Of a DNA stretch of 64,000 bases, positions 1 to 11,800 are shown piece by piece; position 1 is the first letter of the stretch; each line of letters opens with the position of its first letter. Source of the DNA: Pachypanchax playfairii (lineage: Eukaryota; Chordata; Actinopteri; Cyprinodontiformes; Aplocheilidae); NCBI GenBank assembly GCA_006937955.1, contig SSNP01000013.1:5612917-5676916 (forward strand), read 5' to 3'. The notes beneath the pieces are model-generated. The model was not told the origin of the DNA. It did no database searches and saw only the letters and a program-made list of their open reading frames with translations. The translations under genes were made by a program, and so were the position numbers.

Positions 1-1141
1 GACTTGCGAGATCACAAGAAGCCTGAAGTCTCTGTTATGAGGTCAGCGCAGAAGTCTTGCCATCAAATCTGAGGTTAAACACTCGGATATGGCGAGGTCC
101 TTTGGAAAGGTTAAAGTGAATCAGCAAACTTCTTATAATGGCACGAAGGTAAAACGAAACGAAAAACACGTTTGCTGTAGGAAATATTTCATGTTGAATG
201 TTAGTCAGATCATATTAGCAACATGTTTTATATTAACTACATAATAAAGCTATTTTTGATGATTCGTGATCTTGAAGGCAGAGATTTAAGATTTAATTTC
301 AATTTTAATAATAAAATAAAGGGATGACATTATTAAAGAGAAATAATAACCAAATAAGAACTTAAACGTGAATTAGGAGGAGAAAATAAGAAACAAGGAG
401 CTGAGTAAACAGGGAAAACAAATTAGAAACCTAACTAAATCCCTGGTTTGTGTTTGTAATTAGGATGTAACTCAGTGTGATGACACGATGTCATGAATGA
501 AGGTTAAATTGTTGAAAAGGTTTATTGATAGTTATGTGATTCAGGAAAAACAGAGTAGTCGACTGTGGGGGTATGTTAGATTTAACACATTTTCCTCAGA
601 GGGCTTACTGCTCTGTTTGATCTTGAGGTAAGGTGGATCCAAGCACCCCAGGAGAGACCAGGAGAAGACCAGTGGTGGTTCTGGTTGAGCACAAGTAGAC
701 TGAATAAAAGACTCACTGAGAACAGAGAACTGCACTGTTCTCTGAAGACTGACTTGTCACAAGGCGGAAATGGTTTCAAAAGGGGTTCCACCAGGAGCGC
801 CTACAGAAAATAGAACCACAAGGTAAGTTGTTAGAAAAAACTTAAGTTAAAACACAATTACACTAAAATCAAGACTAGCTAAGAGTCATAGGGACTATGG
901 ACAGACATGCTTATGAAGCAGGTAAGCACTGATCAATGGCATGTGACTCAGACTAGTACATTCTATCTCAAGGCAGCACAAAGAACTGCAGGAAGAACAC
1001 ATAAAAAATGGAAAATAGGAAGAAGGAGGAATAGAACAGGTTGGAAAACCAAGGAACTGCCTGGAATCATGACAAAATCCAGACTAAAGAAAAAATGAAA
1101 GACATTTAAATGACCAAAACCCAATGACTCTAACTCACTAC
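1..1141. other. Intergenic, nothing recognised
   Basis: This AT-rich DNA holds only short chance open frames. I see no splice-linked coding signal, RNA gene or clear repeat family. Confidence 0.5.
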
Positions 1142-1700
1142 TTAAAGAGGCCCTTCCATTAAAAACTGAGGTTTCTGTTGAATATTTTTCTTACCTTCAT
1201 AGTGGGTGTGAAAACAGGTCAACAACTTCTCTTTCAGTTTTTATCTCTCAAACTACGCAGGTGGTGATAAAACCCGAGTTCTCCCGAGTCCAAACTGCCT
1301 GTATCTGTTTCATCAGAACTCCTTTGTTCGTTAGTATTTATCAGCTCCCGCAGTTGAAACCACACCTAGCATGCTGCTGGCTAAAAGCTGTAGCATAACG
1401 TAGCAAACAGGAAGAGAGTACGTCTGATGTTGCCATGCGCAGCGGGGCAGGAAACAGTATACCTTGCTCTCATGGGCTAGTTTGTTAGCCAATCAGAGTC
1501 CAGCAAATTTGAACAATGAATATGAACGAGCTGCTGACGAAGCAGCCTGACGGAAGGAGTGAATTTTAATGCAGACAGATTGAAAGGTCTGTTAATAAGT
1601 GTTTCCTGATGTTTTTTAGAAATAAAATGTTTCATATTACTGGTTAATACTTAAGAAATAACCACAAAGTCCTGAAATGTGTATGAAATGGCCCCTTTAA
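1142..1700. mobile_element. Non-autonomous TIR element A, TTAA-bounded
   Basis: The left end TTAAAGAGGCCCTTCCATT and the reverse complement of the right end, TTAAAGGGGCCATTTCAT, are imperfect inverted repeats, with TTAA at 1142-1145 and 1697-1700. The 559-base interior has no coding capacity. The structure fits a MITE-like DNA transposon with a TTAA target site. The superfamily is not identified. Confidence 0.6.
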
Positions 1701-2679
1701 AGTAAATCTGTCTCTAAACACGAATAAATTCAGCCTTTTTAGATTATTACTGTATGTTCAGGGCTCCAGACTTTGTTCACTGTCATTTGGTTTCTCTACC
1801 CCACTTCACTTATGAAGCAACCGAACTAATGCCTAACGTTCCTGAATTTTTGGAATGTTTACAAAAGGGCATTTAGTCTTATTTCCCCCAGAGTGCAATG
1901 TGCAGATTGCAATTCTCATTCCCACTTACAGTATATTCATCAAAACAGGGACATTTTCTCATCGTTTAAAAGATTACAAAAGTTCAAAACTACTACGTCT
2001 TCACTAATTTTCTGGACTTTTAGTATGTTCTGTGTAACTGTAAGTATGCTGGGCTGATAATCTCAGCAGTTCCAATATGTCAACAAAAAGATCCTCCATA
2101 AACTGGAAATGTCAGGATTATGCACCTGATCACATGTTTCTGTTGTAGCATCAGGTCTGTTCTGTCTGGATCAGCCATCACTATAGAAAAATAATCTGGT
2201 CAGTTGGAGGGCAAAAGGATGTTGGAGTTTCCCCTCTGATGATGAGGAGTTTCTGTTCCTGTCCTCGACTCCACGCACATGTGACACCTAAAGCTTCCTG
2301 CCTGACAGTAAATAATCCCTCCATCATTAAACCCAGCCAGATTAGAGCAAATCCCTTCTGACTTGACGGTTTGTTGTAGTTTCCATAGCCGTTTTAATGG
2401 TAATAATGTCATTCTCTCATTGTTTTCTCTTTTTCTTTATGGTCAGCACAAGAACGTGAGCAGATTGTGGACGTGTTGTGGTGATTATGTGCTGAGGAAC
2501 GTTAAAGACGTGTCTGTCGCAGAGGAAAAAAAAAGTACACCTTGAATGCAGACTAACAGAACGCGCACAGATATTCAAAATATGTATTTGTAATTTAAGG
2601 GATTAAGGAGCGAGTGACCTCTGTGGTCTGTTAAAGCTAAGCTGCTGAATCCTGAACCGTCTGTTAGATGCCGTAAGCG
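1701..2679. other. Intergenic, nothing recognised
   Basis: No supported gene or repeat family was seen. Open frames near 2200-2545 are short and overlap on both strands without splice or homology support. Confidence 0.45.
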
Positions 2680-2729
2680 TTTTTTTTTTTTTTTTTTTTN
2701 NNNNNNNNNTTTTTTTTTTTTTTTTTTTT
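2680..2729. repeat. Poly-T tract with 10-N assembly gap
   Basis: A T homopolymer runs on both sides of ten Ns (2700-2709). The gap is probably a homopolymer of unknown length, and its size here is a placeholder. Confidence 0.9.
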
Positions 2730-5199
2730 AATGTCCCCTGACTAAAATTGGAAACGAATTTGTAATTCTGTCATGCTGCTAGTTTATTTTTATTTTTTGG
2801 GCTGGTGCAACATCTGTCACTATTATTCTTAATATAATTTGTACTAACTTACTATTATGGAATGTTCTGATATAACCTTTAAGAATATGCAATTTATAGT
2901 AGCTGCCATTGTTTCTGTGCTCAGTAACAGCATCATGTTACAGGGATTATACTTACAAGATGTGTATGTAAAGATTAGAGAATGTTCCGTTTATAATATC
3001 TTAGTTAAATCAAATTTCTTCTTCTCTCCCTTCACTTTGGACACTTTGAACTAAAGAGCAGCACTGGAATAAAGAGAAATTAGCTTTTATGCACTGAAAT
3101 TTAGCAACTTTAGCTAATGCGCTGCTCCTTTACAAACATGTATTGATCTTGTTTTTGATGAATAGAACAAATTGATTCTTGCTTTCTAATTTGCAAAGAT
3201 TTTTGTTTTTCCATCTGACCACTAGGCATGTGTCGCTAAATGACTGATTAAATCAAAAGTTTGAAGTCTTTCTTATGTTCATGATTGCGTGTCTAAAACT
3301 GCCTCGCTCCACTGCTTTGGTCAAACAGATTAAATTTCTCTCCTTTGACATTCACATGTTGTGCAGTTTAGTCAGCTCCTTGCGCAACAGATGTCTGATA
3401 AAATCCAGACATAATCTGGCTTTAAGGTTGCAGCAAAATACTTCTTTCTTTCTATGGTTGAAGTTAGTAATATCATTGCTTTTGTAAGCTGTGCACCGGG
3501 ATAAATGAGGTAAAGACTTGTTTTTTTCTGCTGATAGCCTCAGCTAACCTTTAACAGAACTTCTGCAGACTAAACTGCAAGATAATAACATTTACTTATC
3601 ATTCAAAAACTGAAATGTGTTTACATTTAAGTATAATCCTCTGAAATTGAAGAAAAGATAAAGGCTTTTATTATGAAACTCATGAATAGAGCAAATGGGT
3701 TGCACAAGTGGGAGAAAAGCCTTTAAGTGCAAACTATGAACATGTGAAAATAATATTTTTAAAAAAAGGGAGGGAGCAATCTGTGTGACCTAACATCACC
3801 CTTTAGAACAGAACCTGCCCTTTCCACTCTGGCGGAGGTTATGGGATAATTAAATCATTTCCTGTTTTATCAAAAGGAAAGGTTACATCACCAAATAAAT
3901 GGACAGATGGGATGTAAAGTAGCTAACCAGATGTCTATAATAAGCCTAAAGTAATAATGTAGTGGGAACACACTGAGCAGCCATGTGGCTCTTATGCAGT
4001 TAGTGAAGCCACCAAACGTATACTATTAATGGAATTTAAATCACATGAACTGAAAATTCCCTTACTCAGCATGTATAGCTGATTTTTATTTTATTTTTTT
4101 ATTTATTTTGTTTCATTTTACCATGCAGACAATGGATTTTTGTCTTAAAATGATAATCTCACTGCAACTATTGGAGAACAAAATCTGGAGAAAATATCCT
4201 GATTTTCTATTGGAAACACAAATTATGTATCTATGAATAAACTAAGATATTCAGGAGATTTTTGTCCAAATGTTGCTCTCTCGTTTTGGGTTTTGGTTTA
4301 TTCACAGAATCTCTTTATTTTTAATATTTAATTTTATTTGTCTGTTTGCAATTTTGTAATGTAAATTTAGTAGCTTGTGCCCATCTGTTTTTCTGGAATG
4401 TCAAATTTATGTCTGGAGTGTGTTTTTTTTTTTTTTGTCTTCAAATAGTCACAACAGGTCACCAAACCCTCCAACAGTTGTCTCAAATTTCTTCCACTTT
4501 CTGACTCATAGAAACTGAATAGAAAAAAGGTTCCAGATGTCGTTGATGACTTTGTCATTATTTTGAGATAAAATATGCCTTGAAAGTTTTTAGTACATGT
4601 TTAAAACTCCAGCAACATGAGAGCAAGGCCTTGTGCCTCATGTAAGTAAAAAAAAGAAGCTTTGCATTTGTTTTGAGATATTTTGAAAACTCCCAACATA
4701 TTGCCAATTACAGCCCAGTGAGATATTAATGAAAGCTGTTAAACTAATTGGAGGGAGGCAGAAAAGTTTCAATTTTAATGCATGTTTAAGTATTTTTCCT
4801 TTTTTTTCTATAAACGTTGCTGCTGACTGACAAAGAGAGGACTAAACTGTGATCATCTAACTTTGCTTTACTCAACTCCTTCACTTGTACAGTATATTGA
4901 CATGTCTTTGTGTCTGTCTCAAGGTAAAATGATGGTCCATTTTGTAAGATACGGTACAGTGATGTCTACCGGTAGGTCATAAAACCATGAAAGCCCGTCC
5001 TGGTGTAAATAGATTAAAGAGCAGGGAATGACAATGTCCCTGAGTTTCTGTAGGTTCATGTGAACCTTTGACCTTAACTAAGTATGTCCCCATTTAATTT
5101 ACACCCTATACATCATGTAACCTCCTAGATGATTTACACTGCTGACATCAGTAACCATTGATCAGTTTTATACTTGTATCTTTGGGAGATACCAATAAC
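2730..5199. other. Intergenic, nothing recognised
   Basis: The DNA is AT-rich, with short T-rich runs at 4082-4110 and 4420-4436. I see no gene, RNA or recognisable transposon end. Confidence 0.45.
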
Positions 5200-5290
5200 A
5201 ACAAACTTTATTTATTTATTTTTATTTTTGTTTATTTATAAAGCGCTTTTCAAACAAAGTTTATCAAAGTGCTTTACAGATTTAAAATGA
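5200..5290 (-). repeat. LINE/SINE 3'-tail-like fragment
   Basis: TTTATTTATAAAGCGC followed by AAAGTGCTTTACAG is a common tail motif of fish retroposons, seen here in reverse. A related motif (TTTATTTATAGAGCACTTT) ends the LINE relic at 55905-56504. The family assignment is tentative. Confidence 0.5.
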
Positions 5291-5320
5291 CCCCACAACC
5301 CCCCAACCCCCCCTTTAAAA

Positions 5321-5427
5321 AAATAAATAAAATAAAATAAAATAAAATAAAATAAAATAAAATAAAATAAAATAAAATAAAATAAAATAAAATAAAATAA
5401 AATAAAATAAAATAAAATAAAATAAAA
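5321..5427. repeat. Microsatellite (AAAAT)n
   Basis: About 105 bases of nearly perfect AAATA pentamer units lie here. The array probably grew from the A-rich tail of the adjacent retroposon fragment. Confidence 0.95.
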
Positions 5428-5800
5428 CCCCCGTCCCATGGGAGCCATCTGCATTGGTAGCAGCAGATCAGCAGCAGCCGCCAAGGCACCGACCCCGTGC
5501 GCCCAGAGGAGGGAGGGCTGTGACAGTCATGTAAAACAACTGGACTTTTGCTGTTGATGGTTGATTTGTATTTTTACTGTTTGAAGTTTTATGTTCTTGT
5601 CTGTAGGTTGTTTTTGTTTAATGTCTGTCTGCGCCTTTATCTCAACCCCTTCTTTCCACACACTGAGCAGCAGTGCAACTCATCTGTGTTGGCCTGGAAA
5701 AACAGTGTGACCGGCACCCAGGCAGCCACAGCCGACCACCGCCCCCGACACAGAGGGGTCCCGGAGAGGAAACACTGGCAAAAAAAACAAGTTAAAATGT
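5428..5800. repeat. Probable interspersed-repeat body
   Basis: Between the pentamer array and 5800 are CpG-rich stretches (5430-5510 and 5700-5765) in otherwise AT-rich DNA. They include CCGACCACCGCCCCCGACAC and GTCCCGGAGAGG. The composition is unlike the flanks and fits part of a retroposon body. No protein domain is readable. Confidence 0.35.
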
Positions 5801-6100
5801 AAAATCTGTAAAATATAAAGTGTATAAAGTATAAAACAATGAGTGTAAAACAATGATAAGATAGAATCAAGATAAAAATGCAAAGCAGATGAATAAATAA
5901 ACAGTTAAAAGCTAAACTAATATATTCAAGCAGAAAATTTTGCAGATGATAGTAAATCATTGACCGTACCTGTTTCACATGCTATTCCTTTACCTTCACA
6001 TCTTCATCGTCACCTTCATCGCACTGCACAGGTCTTTCATCACCGTCATCAGTCAACCAACGTAACGCTATGGTCATTGTGAGTAGAACCCCATATTGTA

Positions 6101-6127
6101 TGAGAGAGAGAGAGAGAGAGAGAGAGA
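6101..6127. repeat. Microsatellite (GA)n
   Basis: About 13 perfect GA units are present. Confidence 0.9.
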
Positions 6128-6167
6128 CTGAGTGAAAGATACATGTACTAATTTCAGTTGTTGTTAC

Positions 6168-6390
6168 AGTTTTTTTCAATCACTTTGCTACAATTTTCAC
6201 AATCTTGTCATTTTTCACAACTCTAGACACAAAACTCACAACCAATGATCAATATGCACATTTTTTCAAAACTTTAACTCTTTTCTCAGTTGCTTGGATA
6301 CAATACACATAAAACTTAGATCATGTGTTCATTTAACAACAATCACCTGTTCAATTTGACACAACTTAACATCAAAGTACTACGGTTTCA
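6168..6390. repeat. Possible interspersed-repeat fragment
   Basis: The A/T-rich, C-poor stretch contains internal near-repeats of TTTTCACAA and ACACAAAACTCACAACC. It resembles a MITE-type sequence I associate with fish genomes. This is recognition from memory and tentative. Confidence 0.3.
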
Positions 6391-6394
6391 AAAT

Positions 6395-6505
<111 letters not shown>

Positions 6506-6802
6506 GTTTTCAATCAGTAAGAAAGGAAACCACTGTGACTTCCAAACAGCATGTACTGCTCTAAGTAACACAAGAAAAATCATGTGTGAAATGTAAAAAT
6601 GCTTTTGCAATGTTGTTTATGATCATCAAGCGAGCGGTGGGTTTCAAGCGTCATGCTGTGTGCATTTTCATGATTAAAGCAATGATTACTTTTGTGGCCT
6701 GCAGTATTAAGAGTGCAGTTGTTGAGGTGACAGGAGCCACATTGAGTTTAAGCAGGGAAGGAATTAGGATTTTTAAGAGTCAGAGGGTCATGTAGGGGGA
6801 AG

Positions 6803-6895
6803 ATCCATCCATCCATCCATCCATCCATCCATCCATCCATCCATCCATCCATCCATCCATCCATCCATCCATCCATCCATCCATCCATCCATCCA
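6803..6895. repeat. Microsatellite (ATCC)n
   Basis: About 23 perfect ATCC units are present. Arrays of this unit often grow from the end of a common teleost repeat whose terminus reads ATCCATCCATTTTCTATACC. Confidence 0.97.
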
Positions 6896-8124
6896 CATCA
6901 CTTTGCAGTGCATTTTTATTACAATTCCTACAGATTTTTTATAAACACAGATTAACCATAGCTAAAATAAATGTTTAAAAAGCTAACGTTTATGAGTTTT
7001 ACTCATCTATAGAGTCCAGGCTCTAACCTGACTAACTAAATGAGGCACTTTAAAGCCCAGTCAGATTTCTGGAGGGGCCGGCCCACCTTTTACCTCCTCT
7101 CTGACTCCACCCATGAATTTAAGTGTTTCATTATATTCAATATATCTAGATCATCTGGTTCATCTCCAAACTGCTTTTGGCCGTTACATTGAGTAAACAG
7201 TTCATTTTAAATTTTTAATCTGTTTCCTGTGACGAGATACGATTTAAGAAACATATCTTTTACTTTAAACGCTGCTGTAACTAAAGCTGCATTTTTTTAC
7301 ACAAACATGATGTCAGGGGCTTCTGACAAACCTTAGAGACAATTTTCAGAGATGGATTGTTTTCATTTACCTCAGTGTAAGTGGAAGACGTCAAAACTGT
7401 TATCAGAACATGTAAATCTGAACACAGATTCACAATGTAATTTGTTTACAAGGACACATTTGGAGCAAAAAAAGAGGGTAAATGTTGGGATATCTTGGAG
7501 ATTCTCCATGCACCTATTCAGTCATAATGACTTCTTGTTTATAATCCACCAACTGTTGCCTCCACAGTGACATTTAAAACCTATGACTAACCAATAAGAG
7601 ACATTTCTCAAGGCCAAATTAACAAAAACAAGAAAAATGTGAAGGGTTTGGCAGCCTGTGGTTTATGACTGACAACTTGGCTGTGGCTATGAAATATAAA
7701 GCAATCAAAAGATAACATCTTAGACAGGTCAGCTGGACACTGAAGCATTAATTTACATAAAAAGATCAGACTGAGCAGTGAATTATTAGGCCACTGCCAA
7801 ATGCCTGATGAGCAAAGATGTAAATTAGGAGATGTTTTGGTCCAAATATGTCAGAAGACTTTGAGGTAAACATATCAAGTGATGAAAGATGCCTATCTGA
7901 TGCACAAAAATTTAGGTTTTTTTGAAGCCTAACTAAAATGTGATTTAAAGATAAAAAAAAAGTACTTTATTTATAAAACATATAAATGTATTGTCATCTA
8001 CATTTTCTAAATTATAGATTTATATTTGCTTAGCAGCTTTAAGTTGTTCAAAGCCTTTTGTGATCCAAAAAAAGCAGCATTTGTTAATGAAAAATAAATC
8101 TGTCTTTGAGTAAAAAGGAAGAGC
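6896..8124. other. Intergenic, nothing recognised
   Basis: This is AT-rich DNA without a supported gene, RNA or repeat. Confidence 0.45.
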
Positions 8125-8346
8125 TGCATGATGGAGCAGCACTGTTGCCTTGCAGTAAGAAGGCGCTGGGTTTCCAGGCCAGGACCTTTCTGCATGCCGT
8201 GCATGTGTGGGTTTTCTCTGGGGACTTTGGTTTCCTCCCTCGAACCATAAACATGCATTTTGTAGGCAACACTAAATTGGCTCTATGTGTGCATGTTTGG
8301 ATCCTGCTAGAGGTAGGCAACCAACCCTAATCAGGATAAAGCAGAT
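8125..8346 (+). repeat. SINE/MITE-like dispersed repeat
   Basis: The run 'GAGCTGCATGATGGAGCAG ... TTGCCTTGCAGTAAGAAGG ... CTTTCTGCATGCCGTGCATG ... GGTTTCCTCC ... AATCAGGATAAAGCAG' is a degraded copy of one of the commonest teleost dispersed repeats. A reverse-strand relative lies in lman1 intron 2 (53545-53700), which gives support inside the window. Confidence 0.7.
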
Positions 8347-8446
8347 ATAAAAAAATACAGGGTGAGTTCCTAATAGATTCTACATGATACAGGAAGTGAG
8401 GTGCTCGATGGAGGTCTGAGCTCTACAAAGACTTTTCTAGTTTTTT
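8347..8446 (+). repeat. Short copy of a dispersed repeat also at 29154-29572
   Basis: AAAATACAGGGTGA...CTAATAGATTCTACATGAT and GGAGGTCTGAGCTCTACAAA...CTTTTCTAGT recur in the same order in the longer copy in ccbe1 intron 2. This copy is internally deleted between the two blocks. Confidence 0.75.
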
Positions 8447-8781
8447 CTGTTTCTGCTCCTGTCGAAACGACGACCCTTGAGTTTCTTTCCTGTCCTCTCA
8501 GACCTCAGTCGGTCATGACTAACCCTGAGTTCAACTCAAGTGGAGGCTCCTTGTTGTTAAACGTGTGTCATTTATTTCCACCGTCGCCTTGTGTTTGGTC
8601 AAGATGGCCGAGGAATGTGTTGAGCTGAAATCGGACTCTGATTTTCTGAGCTGGAAACTTTTTTACGAACCTGTATTTAAGAAACTGCTGAATCGGATCA
8701 TATTAGAAATGGATTTAATGAACGTAATCTCTGTGAATCTGGACCAGTTTGTTTATTATACAGTGTTTTGAGAGGAGACTT

Positions 8782-8853
8782 GTATATATATACATATATA
8801 TATATATACATATATATATGTATATATGTATATACATATATATATGTATATAG
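8782..8853. repeat. Palindromic (TA)n/(TATATACA)n microsatellite
   Basis: Alternating TATATA, TACATA and TGTATA units form a self-complementary AT array. A short GT run follows at 8861-8870. Confidence 0.93.
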
Positions 8854-8870
8854 GCTATATGTGTGTGTGT

Positions 8871-11800
8871 CTGGGTGATAAAATTGAATCAGGAGAGAAC
8901 AGGCGGTGGTGGAGGGGTGTTGTTGCTGACATAATGGGGGGGAGCAACAGCGAAATGTGAAATGACCATTTCAAGGACAACACGCTGAGGTTGTATTGAC
9001 TGCAGCTCCACTAAGTGAGCATGTGCAGTGAAATATTCACACACTATGATCGTTTCTCATGTGATGATTTTGAAGTTTACCAAATCCGATTCCTGACATT
9101 TCAACCGATTTTACAGCAAACACGTCAAACTTAACGGATGAGACCCTTTTTGTCTTTTCTACAATAAAACCAAGTATTTGAGATGATATTAAATTCATAT
9201 CTTTTAGGTAAAAGGTAATATTTTATACTGATAACAAGGCTGCTGGCAGTGACGGCTTGCGGTGACTCAGCATGAATGCTTAACTAGAAAAAGAAGTGAT
9301 TCTTTGCACCACACATCTCCAGATACCAAATCTGACTCACTTGTGAACAGCTGGTGCCAACAGAACGGCTGAGTCATGATAACATGTTGAAAGGGGAAAG
9401 CGTTCTAATGATTTAGAGATAAAAGAGGAAAAATATATATATTTCAACCTTTTACCAACAGTGAAAAGCAAATTTATAAAGTTTGTGATCGACTGACTCT
9501 GCTTTGCCTTCGACATCTCAGGTAACTTTACACAAACAAATCAGCGACTGAAAGATTGCATGCTATTACATTTTGAGATTTCTTATAATCACTTTGATTT
9601 CCAATATATCAAAGGAAAAAGATCGTCAAGTACGTCTGTGTCACATGTGCAGCTTCAAAATGCTTTAGTCATTGATTCTACAGGTTTAGTAATTATACTT
9701 ATATTTTATTTTTATATAACATTTTGGGACTGTGCAGGCTGCAGCATTTAAATCAAACCACGTATTGATTTCGTCCTTTTGTAAAAGGCCAATCAGATGG
9801 AAGCTACTGACATCATTGTTATGCTTGTAGGTTAATCATTCACAAAAACTTTGTATTGATTTGCAATATCTGGGACAAATGGAGTCAAACTGTATTTACG
9901 AAAGAGAACCGTTAGATCCCCATACTGTAAGCAGATTTTTTAAAATTATTTTTTAAATTGTCTTTATTGTTTTTTGGGTGCCAGAAATTAATTTTGTTCA
10001 AGCAAACATGCACCATGGAAAGAACATCCCATCAAACTGGCAGGTGAAGGGATCATAAGTCAAGAAACAAGACCTGCAGAAACTAAATGAATCTATCTTA
10101 TTGATGAGAGTTTTCTAAATAAAATAAATTGACTGATCTCCAACGAAGCTGCAGGTAAATAACTGACTGAGGAGGTCACAGGTGTGCGAACTAATGAACT
10201 GCAGCAGCAGAACAGCTGGCCACATCTGAACACGCTCATGCGCACGGATGCACTGTGACAGTGGAGAGAGATAGATAAGGAACAGCAGGAAAAGGGGGAA
10301 GGAAAACGAGGGATGAAGGGAGAACTAACAAACTGTAACAGAACTCCATGCAACTCCATGCGCGATGAATCAATGATCATTTTCAGGTCGGTGTCCATTC
10401 CAATCTGCAAGGTACTGACTGAAGACCTCATGACAGGAGGTGAACACAAGCTGCTTGACTTATTGATTGCCAAACCACAATGACTGAATCAAGCAGGAGG
10501 AGGAGCTTGAAAACGTGCACATGACATTTACTGCAGGGAAAATGTGGGGAAAGTGATGTGAGTCCCTAAAGTCCTGGTCAATTTTAAACGTGGACAATAT
10601 AAACTTGTGTCTCCACCTTCTTCCTTTGTTTCAAGTAAATAATAACAACTAAATATATTCGAAAAAAATCAATATTTGAACATTCAGCTGCAAGAGAGGA
10701 ACCAAGCTTCACATGTGGCTTTTTCTTTGCACATTATTAGCTGACTTTTGTAGATTCACAGCAGATGGTGGATCTTCAAAGTTTTCACATTTTTACTTGA
10801 ATATTTTTTCTTAAACTCTTCCCCAATTTTTAGACACAAATGGGTGAATCTGAATCATTGAGTTCTATTTTTGTTTACGTTTACTCAGTGTCCTGATTTT
10901 CTGATATACTGGAGTCGTACATGAGTTGATGAGTTTGAAGTAAAATTGTCATCACAAAGATGATATTATATTTCTGTGTGGGCAACGTTCAAAAGCACAC
11001 ATTTTTAAAAAGTTCTACGCTAGACTGCATTTTATTATTTATCATTTTGAACATCTCCCCAATCCTTTGAAGTTTTTATTCCCTGTTTATTGTTTATTCC
11101 TCCAAATATAGAGTGTTTTATGTCTTATATCTTCTGTTATTTCATGTGCAATTTTATTATTTCATCATGTGCATTTTTGTTACTTTCTGTATGTTATTTT
11201 TCTTTTTCCAATTTGTCTATCCAGGCTGTAAATGTTGTTGTGCTGTCATAATGACAATTAAAACTCTTCAATCTTAAATCTCTTGAATCTAAATAGATTA
11301 TAGTAATATAATTAGCCTTAAACCAAGATATAACTTGCAACCAGTGCTCCATATTTATATTTTTTTGTGTACAAATAACAAATAATTTGTGATTATTAGC
11401 TATAAACCTGCAGGATAAGCTGACAGTATAAAAGAATCATAGTAAATTACCTCACAGTCATAAAATACAGTGAGTTGAGGTGAGAACTGGTGTAAAAGCG
11501 AGTGATGCTGTGTATTAAAGCCTCACCGGCAGTGAGCCAGTCTGTACTGAGCAGTTTTAGCTTGTGAGAGACAGAGTGACCTTGAGACTTCCTAAAAAGA
11601 AACCAAATTCATTCTTGCAGGAGTGAATGTTCCTACATCAGCTGCATTTTAGCCTATTCTTCTTAAGTTTGACGTGTTTTTCTGATGCAAAGTCTGCTCA
11701 CATATAACCATAATGCAGGCTGGTCACATTTTTTTTTTTTGTGAGCTCAAACTTGCTGTGGCTCTCCCTCCATCTCTCTGAGCATGTGCAGAGAAACACT

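Noticed and set aside
5236..5489. Two minus-strand frames with FYFIL-type repeats
   Set aside because: They are translations of the (AAAAT)n microsatellite.
10093..10473. 126-codon minus-strand frame upstream of ccbe1
   Set aside because: No domain is recognisable, and the Ser/Cys-rich composition is that of low-complexity DNA read in reverse.
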